This document shows positions 1 to 5,583 of a stretch of DNA of 7,755 bases, piece after piece. Source of the stretch: Oscillospiraceae bacterium. GTDB lineage: Bacteria; Bacillota; Clostridia; Oscillospirales; Oscillospiraceae. Where the stretch lies: the NCBI GenBank assembly GCA_016296235.1, contig JAEDJR010000093.1, forward strand, positions 1 through 7,755. The letters run 5' to 3'. The translations under genes and the position numbers were made by a program. The notes beneath the pieces were generated by a model. It was not told the origin of the DNA and did not search any database. It saw only the letters and a list, made by a program, of their open reading frames with translations. The number at the start of each line of letters is the position of its first letter. Within the stretch, counting starts at the first letter, position 1.

Positions 1-327
1 GGTTCCAGAAAGGCTCCAACCACAGCCCTTTACAGGATTGTTAATCAGTTAGATAGCCTGTGTAAGTTGGACGGGTCCCTGCCGGAGGAGGGCGACCACT
101 CTGCTGAAGGGACGTATCTCGCTTGGGAGCAATGCCCAACGCTGGCTGGCATGGAGCTTGGGGAATACGCCTACGAGCTTATGGGCCAGACGATTACCGG
201 CGACAGCTGGGAGCTGGTGTCCAAGCTGTTTCTTGCCCGGCGCGGGTTCCAGACAGAGAAAACCGCCCCGTACCCGGAGGGGTGCGCGGCGCTGTGGGAT
301 AAACTGACGGAAAGAGCGGTCCCGTGA
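1..327 (+). CDS. Hypothetical protein, 5' end outside the window
   Basis: The frame is open from the first base to a TGA at 325-327, giving about 108 visible residues; the true start lies to the left. I recognise no family. The visible part is soluble and mildly acidic, with no membrane segment or signal, and ends in ...DKLTERAVP. A TTG at 67 could be read as a start, but the frame is open upstream of it and no clear ribosome-binding site precedes it, so a longer gene is more likely. Its stop overlaps the GTG start of the next gene by four bases (GTGA), which suggests co-transcription and translational coupling with the lipoprotein. Function unknown; that the frame is coding is supported mainly by this overlap. 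Confidence 0.55.
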   Translation, partial: GSRKAPTTALYRIVNQLDSLCKLDGSLPEEGDHSAEGTYLAWEQCPTLAGMELGEYAYELMGQTITGDSWELVSKLFLARRGFQTEKTAPYPEGCAALWDKLTERAVP

Positions 328-938
328 AAAAGTTGATTGTACTGTGCGTACTTGCTGCGCTCTGCGCTGCCCTGACCGGCTGCGGACAGATGCTGCCGGA
401 AACCGCCGCAGACGGTTCCTCCTGGAATGAGGATTGGGTTACGGTCGGTTCCGTTCTGGGGGTGGACACCCCCGCGGGACTGACGCCCCGGGAGAACAAC
501 GAGGCTTTGGCTGCCAAGGGGATGTACTATGCCACCTGGTCCATAGGCGAGGCTTCTGACTATGTCAACGAGGAGGGCGAGGAGGCCGAGCTGTATGACG
601 CCCAGGTCTACGTCCTGCTGGCCGGGTATGACGCCGCGGAAAAAGCGGAGGAATCCATGGAGAAATGGCTGGCCATGGCATCGAGCCAATATGCGGTGAC
701 GCAGACATATTCCGAGACCTATAACGGCCAGCCATTCACCGTCCTCACCTACACCTACACCTCTCAGACAAACCCCTTCGCGGGCGTTGCCGGCACCGAC
801 TGCCTGCACACAACCTCTCCGGCCCTTCGGGCCACCTCCCCTTACTCAGGGGAGGCTTTTTCGGTGCAGCCCATGTTTGGGGAGATTGCTATTTTGCAGC
901 AACCCCCAGGCCGCCCTGGTTCAGGTAAAAATACTTAG
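324..938 (+). CDS. Putative secreted lipoprotein, 3' end altered by a repeat and an apparent frameshift
   Basis: A 204-residue protein starting at GTG 324, chosen because it directly opens a classic lipoprotein signal: KK, a hydrophobic stretch (residues 4-17), and the lipobox LTGC with Cys20 as the predicted lipidation site. A weak GGAAAG lies 9 bases upstream. The mature part is acidic and rich in Thr/Ser/Tyr (for example LTYTYTSQTNPF near 141-152); I recognise no domain. It should be anchored on the outside of the cytoplasmic membrane. Up to about residue 159 it looks native. Residues 161-182 are encoded by a 66-bp hairpin element, and the last residues (PPGRPGSGKNT) do not look native. 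Reading C4 instead of C5 at 903-907 would give a C-terminus QAALVQVKILSGFGPSE with stop at 958-960. It may therefore be a frameshifted gene or contain a sequence error. Function unknown. Confidence 0.7.
   Translation: MKKLIVLCVLAALCAALTGCGQMLPETAADGSSWNEDWVTVGSVLGVDTPAGLTPRENNEALAAKGMYYATWSIGEASDYVNEEGEEAELYDAQVYVLLAGYDAAEKAEESMEKWLAMASSQYAVTQTYSETYNGQPFTVLTYTYTSQTNPFAGVAGTDCLHTTSPALRATSPYSGEAFSVQPMFGEIAILQQPPGRPGSGKNT
804..869. repeat. Palindromic short repeat-like element inside the lipoprotein gene
   Basis: The element is bounded by a 6-bp inverted repeat, CTGCAC (804-809) and GTGCAG (864-869). Inside are two hairpins: GGCCC-TTC-GGGCC (821-833) and CCTCCCC-TTACTCA-GGGGAGG (835-855), the second followed by CTTTTT. 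From memory, sequences of this form (a TTCG-type GC hairpin next to a CCTCCCC...GGGGAGGC-TTTT hairpin) are dispersed in many copies in Oscillospiraceae genomes; only one copy is in this window, so its repeat nature cannot be shown here. Its 66 bp equal 22 codons, so it does not by itself break the lipoprotein frame. The second hairpin plus T-run could also act as a transcription terminator on the + strand. Confidence 0.6.
835..861 (+). terminator. Possible intrinsic terminator within the repeat element
   Basis: A perfect 7-bp stem CCTCCCC (835-841) / GGGGAGG (849-855) with a 7-base loop is followed by C and five T's (857-861). This is the form of a rho-independent terminator, and it would stop transcription from the lipoprotein unit before the promoter at 967. 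It lies inside the lipoprotein frame, so it may only be part of the dispersed repeat. Confidence 0.4.
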
Positions 939-966
939 CGGCTTTGGCCCGTCCGAGTGAGGAAGG

Positions 967-995
967 TTGACGCCGGCGGGCTTTGTGCATATAAT
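967..995 (+). promoter_or_regulatory. Near-consensus sigma-70 promoter of the TPR-DUF4037-DUF4125 unit
   Basis: TTGACG (967-972) matches the -35 consensus in five of six positions. TATAAT (990-995) is a perfect -10 box, and the spacer is exactly 17 bp. Transcription would start near 1002, leaving a leader of about 24 bases that contains GGAGG and then the ATG at 1026. No operator-like repeat is evident around it, so strong vegetative expression is the simplest reading. Confidence 0.85.
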
Positions 996-1011
996 ATTCT
1001 TATCACAGGTT

Positions 1012-1016
1012 GGAGG
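1012..1016 (+). promoter_or_regulatory. Ribosome-binding site that fixes the TPR gene start
   Basis: GGAGG lies 9 bases before ATG 1026. The same frame is open further upstream to a GTG at 957, but that start would lie upstream of the promoter and lacks a ribosome-binding site. This decides for 1026. Confidence 0.8.
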
Positions 1017-1025
1017 CGGAAAAGG

Positions 1026-1832
1026 ATGGAGTGGACGGAGTATCTCAAGATGATCGACGAGGCCTGGGAAACCCTGACAAAGGAAACACTCCACGAGCGT
1101 TATTTGGAGATCGACGCGGCGGTGGAGGCAGACCACGGGCCGGACAGCTGGGTCTGCGGTGCCATGAAAAACGAGCTGGGGGCGCTGTACCGCGGGGAGA
1201 GCCGCTACGAGGACGCGGAGCGCTGCTTTCGGAGGGCCATGACCCTGTTTGAGACCCATCTGGGGCGGCAATCCTCTGCCTACGCCACAGCCCTCAACAA
1301 TCTGGCCGGAACCCACCGGCTGGCAAAGCAGCTGGATCTGGCGGAAGAGGAATTCAACCAGTGCCTGGAGCTGTACCGCCAGACCGTGGGGACGGATCAC
1401 GTCCTGTACGCCAGCGGCCTGAACAACCTGAGCCTGGTATACCTGGACCGGATGGATCTGCCCCGGGCGGCGGAGCTCCAGACTCAGGCGGCGGAGATTC
1501 TGAAGGCGCTGCCCGACCAGCGGGACGAGCTGGCGTCGTCGCTCATCAACCTGGGCGCCCTCTATCAGCGTCTGGGCCGGTTCCGGGAGGCGGAGGAGAA
1601 TCTGACGGAGGCCATCGCCATGCTCCGGGAGGAGCTGGGGACGGCGACGCCCCACTACCACGCGGCCCTCAACGGCCTGGGCGTGGTTCACTACGGTCAG
1701 GGCCGGTTCGCTGAAGCGGAGCAGTGCTTCCTGGAGGCGTCGTCGGCGGCCCAGGCGCTGTACGGCCCCGACCACTGGGAGGTCCGGGCGGCCAAAGAGC
1801 ACGCGGCCCTGGCCCGGGAGGCGCAGGCATGA
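1026..1832 (+). CDS. Tetratricopeptide repeat (TPR) protein
   Basis: A 268-residue cytoplasmic protein made almost wholly of TPR helix pairs. Five repeats follow a period of about 42 residues, visible from the helix-A landmarks LGALY (51-55), LAGTH (93-97), LSLVY (135-139), LGALY (176-180) and LGVVH (218-222), each followed by an A-E-x-x-F/L helix B. A 42-residue period is typical of kinesin-light-chain-like TPRs. There is no signal peptide, membrane segment or catalytic domain, so the role is probably protein-protein interaction. The start at ATG 1026 is supported by GGAGG and by the promoter just upstream. The gene is the first of three and its TGA overlaps the ATG of the DUF4037 gene (ATGA). 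Likely partners are the products of the next two genes, by inference from the operon only. Confidence 0.88.
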   Translation: MEWTEYLKMIDEAWETLTKETLHERYLEIDAAVEADHGPDSWVCGAMKNELGALYRGESRYEDAERCFRRAMTLFETHLGRQSSAYATALNNLAGTHRLAKQLDLAEEEFNQCLELYRQTVGTDHVLYASGLNNLSLVYLDRMDLPRAAELQTQAAEILKALPDQRDELASSLINLGALYQRLGRFREAEENLTEAIAMLREELGTATPHYHAALNGLGVVHYGQGRFAEAEQCFLEASSAAQALYGPDHWEVRAAKEHAALAREAQA

Positions 1833-2755
1833 AGGGTCTCGAGCTTTGCCGGCGCTACTATGAACAGGTAGGCCGCCCCGCCCTGGAGCGGGAATGCCCG
1901 GAGGTCCTGGAGCATATGGCCGCCGGACTGGTGGGAGAAGGTTCCGAGTGTCTGGGATACGACGATGAGATTTCCAGGGATCACGACTGGGGCCCCGGGT
2001 TCTGCATCTGGCTGACCGGGGCGGATCTGGAGCGGTACGGCGATCAAGTAAGGGCCGTCTATGCAGCCCTGCCGAAAAGCTGGCATGGCTGCGCCCGCCT
2101 GCGGGAGGATCCCATGAGCGCGGGAAGGGTGGGGGTCCTTTCATCGGAGGGCTTCTACGCCCGGTTCCTGGGGAGGACGTCACTGCCGGAGAAGCAGACC
2201 CAGTGGCTGACCATCCCCAGCCAGGCCCTGTGCGTGTGCACCAACGGCCAGGTCTTTGAGGACCGGGAGGGCAGCTTCACCGCCCTGCGCCGCGGCCTGC
2301 AGGCCTACTACCCGGAGGACGTCCGCCGGAAAAAGCTGGCGGCCCGCTGTGCCCTGGCGGCCCAATCGGGACAGTACAACTTTCCCAGGTGCCTCAAGCG
2401 GGGCGATGGGGTGGCCGCCATGAAGGCGTTGGCGGAGTTCATCGATCACGTCCAGGAGGCCGTGTTCCTCCTGGAGCGGCGCTACCGCCCCTACTACAAG
2501 TGGGCGCACCGGGCGCTGCTGGAGCTTCCCCGGTGGGGAGAAACGGCAGGCCCCCTCTTTGAGCAGCTGGTTCAAGGGGTGTCCGAGGCGCAGATCGAGC
2601 CCGTGGAGTGCCTCAGCGGCCTGCTGATCGATGCGCTTCGCCGGGAGGGGCTCAGCGGCAGCGCGTCGGATTTTCTGCTGCCCCACGCCAAGGAAGTGCA
2701 GGAAACCATCGATGACCAGGTCATTCGTGCCCTGCCGCTGATGGCCTTCCCATAA
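1829..2755 (+). CDS. DUF4037 family protein, nucleotidyltransferase-like
   Basis: A 308-residue soluble protein. The N-terminal part carries GEGS (36-39), YDDEIS (44-49) and RDHDWGPGF (50-58). The spacing of the G-x-G-S turn and the D51-x-D53 pair fits the G-S...D-x-D metal-binding pattern of the nucleotidyltransferase fold. From memory, DUF4037 proteins begin this way and carry the second conserved block seen here at 215-230 (LERRYRPYYKWAHRAL), in a helical C-terminal half. No substrate is known to me; nucleotide transfer to a protein or small molecule is an inference. ATG 1829 is preceded by GGGAGG with 7 bases between and overlaps the TPR stop by four bases, indicating translational coupling. 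The frame is open further upstream (to 1724), but that would overlap the TPR gene and has no ribosome-binding site. Both acidic residues are present, so it is probably an active enzyme rather than a relic. Confidence 0.87.
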   Translation: MKGLELCRRYYEQVGRPALERECPEVLEHMAAGLVGEGSECLGYDDEISRDHDWGPGFCIWLTGADLERYGDQVRAVYAALPKSWHGCARLREDPMSAGRVGVLSSEGFYARFLGRTSLPEKQTQWLTIPSQALCVCTNGQVFEDREGSFTALRRGLQAYYPEDVRRKKLAARCALAAQSGQYNFPRCLKRGDGVAAMKALAEFIDHVQEAVFLLERRYRPYYKWAHRALLELPRWGETAGPLFEQLVQGVSEAQIEPVECLSGLLIDALRREGLSGSASDFLLPHAKEVQETIDDQVIRALPLMAFP

Positions 2756-2785
2756 AATATACGGAAAATACCGCAGGAGGGAACT

Positions 2786-3457
2786 ATGTTGAAGCACAGT
2801 GAAATGATCGATGCCATCGTCAAGCTTGAATGGCCCATGTTCCATACGGTGAACGGAGAGGACCACACCGCCTGCCAGGAGGATCCCGTCACCTTTGACG
2901 CCATGCGCCGGGCCCAGTTCAGCGCCTGGTCGCAGGAGGCCGTGGAGGCCTATCTGCGGGATCTGGAGCAGGCCCGGGCCGAGGGCCGCAACCTGGTGCG
3001 GGAAAAGTATATCCGCATGATGGAGACCACAGACCCGGAGGGCTATGCCTTCTTCCGGCAGGAGCTGCCTCCCGTCAGCGAGGAAAAACAAAAGCTCGTG
3101 GCTGCCATCTGGGAGAAGATGCTGATCCAGACAGAGAAGCTCCGGGACGCCTATCCCGGCCTTGCCATGGGAAGCAGACCCCTTAGGGCCGGAGAGGCCG
3201 GGGAATCCGGCGGTTGGGCGTCCATCGAGACATATCAGGTGGGAGAGCTGATGACCTATTCGGAGGACACCCTGCGGGCGCTGTTGGCACATATGGAGGC
3301 CCTGCAGGCCCAGGGCATCGACCTGGCCCGGGAGATTCAGCTCAATTCCGTGAAGTGCCTGGGCTACGCCTCTTTGGAGGAGGCCGACACGGCCATCTCC
3401 TTCCAGCTGCTGCAGCAGTACGGCAGCGGCTGCCCCAGCTGCGGCCCGGTGCAATAA
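2786..3457 (+). CDS. DUF4125 family protein
   Basis: A 223-residue soluble protein. The block EWPMFHTVN (15-23) followed by HTACQEDPVTFDAMRRAQF (27-45) is the conserved N-terminal signature I associate with DUF4125, a family of unknown function. It lacks a signal peptide and membrane segments, and the middle is helical and charged. Near the C-terminus is CPSC (216-219), a CxxC pair that could bind metal or act in redox chemistry; C30 is a further conserved-looking Cys. ATG 2786 follows AGGAGGG by a short spacer and lies 30 bases after the DUF4037 stop. It is the last gene of the TPR-DUF4037-DUF4125 unit and is followed by the hairpin at 3476. Genes of these families often neighbour each other, as far as I recall, which points to a shared pathway. 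Its biochemical role is unknown. Confidence 0.87.
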   Translation: MLKHSEMIDAIVKLEWPMFHTVNGEDHTACQEDPVTFDAMRRAQFSAWSQEAVEAYLRDLEQARAEGRNLVREKYIRMMETTDPEGYAFFRQELPPVSEEKQKLVAAIWEKMLIQTEKLRDAYPGLAMGSRPLRAGEAGESGGWASIETYQVGELMTYSEDTLRALLAHMEALQAQGIDLAREIQLNSVKCLGYASLEEADTAISFQLLQQYGSGCPSCGPVQ

Positions 3458-4334
3458 GAAGCATGAAACAGGAAAACCGGCCCCGGCTGCATCCTGATCC
3501 CGATTTGGGAGAAGATGCGGCCGGGGCCGGTCTGTTTGTGCTGTCAATCCCGCATGGGAGAACCTCGGGGTCAACCTGGAAGTAGGTTGCCAGCAGCTGC
3601 TTCAGATCCTGCCTGTTTTCCACAGGGCGCTCCATATGGGTACTGCCGTCGTGGAGGGTGAACACGCCGCCGCGAATCGCGGCGCTGCCGCCCGGCAGGC
3701 AGATGTTGGCGAAGAATCCGGTGCGGAAGGGGGAGTCGGGCTGCTGGGAAATGAAGAACACCAGGGGAATCAGCTCCACCGGCTGCACCGGCACATTCTT
3801 ATACTGAATGATGGCTTCCGGGCTGTCCTCCTCCCGCCGGGCTTCCAATACACGGCAGATCCCCTCGGAGGCGATGCGGAAACCGTGGTGGAACCGGCCG
3901 TCACAGGCCACGGGGCCGAAGGGCGCCGGTCCGCCGTAGCCCACATCGCAGTAATACTCCATCCCATCCACGGTGCAGATCACGGCGCAGTGGGTGGGAA
4001 CGGGGAGGTAGTCCTTTCCCCGGACGATGTGGGCGATGACCATATGGGCCTCGTAACCCAGGGCTTTGAGCAGGGCGCAGAAGAGGCTGTTGAGCTCGAA
4101 GCAGAAGCCGCCCCGCCGCTCCACGACCACCTTCCGGAACAGATCCTCCACCGCAAGACTGGGCACGGCGCCCTTGGCCCAGATATCCGCCGCCTCAAAG
4201 AGCACATGGGTCAGATGGGCCTGAACCAGGTCGCAGAGCCCCTGGGCCGTGGGGGAGAACCGGGCGGCGTCCAGGCCGATCCGGGCCAGGTATTGTCCGG
4301 TATCGGGGATGGGAGCATAGAGTTCCTCAAACAT
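3342..4334 (-). CDS. nat: Arylamine N-acetyltransferase, C-terminus extended by an apparent frameshift
   Basis: NAT enzymes move an acetyl group from acetyl-CoA to the nitrogen of aromatic amines and hydrazines through a cysteine intermediate. The full catalytic triad is visible: C78 in RRGGFCFELN (73-82), H115 in PTHCAVI (113-119) and D130 in CDVGYGG (129-135). N-terminal landmarks YLARIGL (15-21) and LTHVLFEA (41-48) fit the family, so it should be active in the cytoplasm. ATG 4334 has AGGAG 6 bases upstream and lies 10 bases after the transporter stop, making it the last gene of the operon. As written it encodes 330 residues, whereas family members usually have about 250-290. The last 70 or so residues are read through the terminator and antisense to the DUF4125 gene and look like GC-rich noise. 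One extra G at 3556-3558 would give the ending EVLPMRD with stop at 3544-3546, about 263 residues. I believe the real gene ends there. Confidence 0.9.
   Translation of the reverse strand: MFEELYAPIPDTGQYLARIGLDAARFSPTAQGLCDLVQAHLTHVLFEAADIWAKGAVPSLAVEDLFRKVVVERRGGFCFELNSLFCALLKALGYEAHMVIAHIVRGKDYLPVPTHCAVICTVDGMEYYCDVGYGGPAPFGPVACDGRFHHGFRIASEGICRVLEARREEDSPEAIIQYKNVPVQPVELIPLVFFISQQPDSPFRTGFFANICLPGGSAAIRGGVFTLHDGSTHMERPVENRQDLKQLLATYFQVDPEVLPCGIDSTNRPAPAASSPKSGSGCSRGRFSCFMLLIAPGRSWGSRCRTAAAAGRRWPCRPPPKRRSPGTSRN
3476..3531. terminator. Bidirectional terminator between the converging operons
   Basis: Two 18-base arms (3476-3493 and 3514-3531) pair along their whole length except one position (T3488/G3519). 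That position is a G-U wobble in the + transcript and an A-C mismatch in the - transcript. The 20-base loop holds a small TCCC/GGGA stem (3498-3501 / 3507-3510). Reading the - strand, the stem is followed by TTTTCCTGTTTC. On the + strand it is followed by CTGTTTGTG. It therefore suits the - strand operon best, but probably ends both. Confidence 0.85.
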
Positions 4335-4344
4335 AGGGCGCTCC

Positions 4345-5583
4345 TCACTTCCCGGCCGCCAGGGTCCGGCGGTCGCAGAGGCTGATGGCGGCGGAGGCGA
4401 GGATGCCTGCCGCAGCCAGGACGCCCATCATCACATAGGTGCTCATAAAGGAGCCGGTCATGTCGTAGAGCGCACCGGCCAGGGTGCTGCCGAAGGACGC
4501 CAGGATCAGATTGGTGTTAATCATGGAGAAATTCAGGGGATAGTGCTTCATGCCGTAGTAGGAGCTGACGAAGGCGGAGTTGGTGGGGGTGACACCGCCG
4601 TAGGCCAGACCGCCCACGATGAAACCGGCCACCAGGATTGCAAAGCTCCCGGTGCGCAGGGCAAGGGCCATGACCAGACTGGCCAGGATGAACAGCACAT
4701 TGACCGTCTGCATGATGACGCTGCGGCCCGCCTTGTCAAACAGGCCGCCCAGGATGACGCGGCCGATGCCGTTGAAGATGGAGATCAGGCCCACCACCGT
4801 GGCGATGGTACCGGCGGAGACGGCGGCGCCGATTTCCCGGGCGATGCCGGTGGCCTGGGACACCAGAGCCAGTCCGGCAGCGCTGGTGAGCACGGCCCAC
4901 AGGTAATACAGCCAGAAGGCGGGCTTATGGAGCATGACGCCGGTGGAGGCCTCCATGGCCACGGGGTTTTCATAGCGCTTGCGCTGCCTGGCGGCGGCGG
5001 GGGGCTGGAAGCCGGCGCCGGGCTTCTTTACGAAGAAGCCGCAGACCGCCAGAACCACCGCCGTCACGATGCCCAGAACCACAAAGGATTGGCGCCAGGC
5101 GCCGATGGTCTCCGGTGTGGCGGCCTGATAGAGCTTTCCGATGAGAAAGCTGCTGATGCCGAAGCCCATGAGCAGCACGCCGGAGATGAGACCCTGCTGA
5201 TCGGGGAACCACTTGCCGATGGTGCCCATGACGGCATTGTAGGCGAGACCGGAGGCAAAGCCGCAGATCACGCCGAAGCCCAGATAGAGCATGGCCGGGG
5301 TCTGCATCCTGGAAGCGAGGAAAAAGCCTGCCAGGAACAGCACGGCGGAGATCCAAATGTAGTATTTCGCATCCACCCTGCCGGCCAGAAAGCCGCCGGC
5401 CATACAGCCGACACAGAAAAAGATCATGACGATGGTGAAGGTCAGCGACAGCTGCGCCGCGGACCAGTCGGGGAATTCCTGCGCGATGGGGGTGGACAGG
5501 ACGCTCCAGGCGTATACCATGCCGACCAGCAGCAGGATCATCACGCCGATGACGGCGTAGAACCAACGGTTGACGTTCTTCAT
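4345..5583 (-). CDS. Major facilitator transporter, OFA (oxalate/formate antiporter-like) family
   Basis: A 412-residue membrane protein with twelve predicted helices (roughly 8-30, 48-68, 77-93, 98-118, 134-152, 165-185, then 223-245, 255-280, 291-310, 315-337, 352-374, 382-401) and a basic central loop (186-222). Family marks are YAWSVLSTPI (24-33), a loop motif GFLAGRVDAKY (64-74) repeated in the second half as GGLFDKAGRS (279-288), and GKWFPDQQGLISG (123-135), which resembles the KWFP..RGL motif of OFA transporters. Characterised members move small monocarboxylates or dicarboxylates. ATG 5583 has GGAGG 6 bases upstream and overlaps the ligase stop (ATGA), so the two are translationally coupled. 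Placement beside a CoA ligase suggests it imports the acid that the ligase activates. The actual substrate and direction are not readable from sequence. Confidence 0.9.
   Translation of the reverse strand: MKNVNRWFYAVIGVMILLLVGMVYAWSVLSTPIAQEFPDWSAAQLSLTFTIVMIFFCVGCMAGGFLAGRVDAKYYIWISAVLFLAGFFLASRMQTPAMLYLGFGVICGFASGLAYNAVMGTIGKWFPDQQGLISGVLLMGFGISSFLIGKLYQAATPETIGAWRQSFVVLGIVTAVVLAVCGFFVKKPGAGFQPPAAARQRKRYENPVAMEASTGVMLHKPAFWLYYLWAVLTSAAGLALVSQATGIAREIGAAVSAGTIATVVGLISIFNGIGRVILGGLFDKAGRSVIMQTVNVLFILASLVMALALRTGSFAILVAGFIVGGLAYGGVTPTNSAFVSSYYGMKHYPLNFSMINTNLILASFGSTLAGALYDMTGSFMSTYVMMGVLAAAGILASAAISLCDRRTLAAGK

Noticed and set aside
171..809. A 212-codon - strand frame opposite the lipoprotein
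   Set aside because: The + strand product has a convincing lipoprotein signal at its start; the antisense frame has no motif and no ribosome-binding site that I can see.
804..869. CRISPR repeat unit
   Set aside because: Only one copy of the palindromic element is present, with no spacer array and no cas genes in the window.
957..1025. Upstream extension of the TPR gene to the GTG at 957
   Set aside because: It would place the start codon upstream of the promoter's -35 box; GGAGG and ATG at 1026 fit far better.
921..2183. A 420-codon open frame on the - strand opposite the TPR and DUF4037 genes
   Set aside because: It is antisense to well-supported genes, has a Pro/Arg-rich low-complexity composition typical of shadow frames in GC-rich DNA, and shows no family motif.
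967..3457. Phage-defence island
   Set aside because: No nuclease, reverse transcriptase, known defence gene, phage gene or mobility gene is seen near the cassette; the nucleotidyltransferase-like motif alone does not justify the claim.
2180..3574. A 464-codon open frame on the - strand opposite DUF4037 and DUF4125
   Set aside because: It mirrors the GC-rich third positions of the real genes, crosses the terminator hairpin, and has no recognisable domain.
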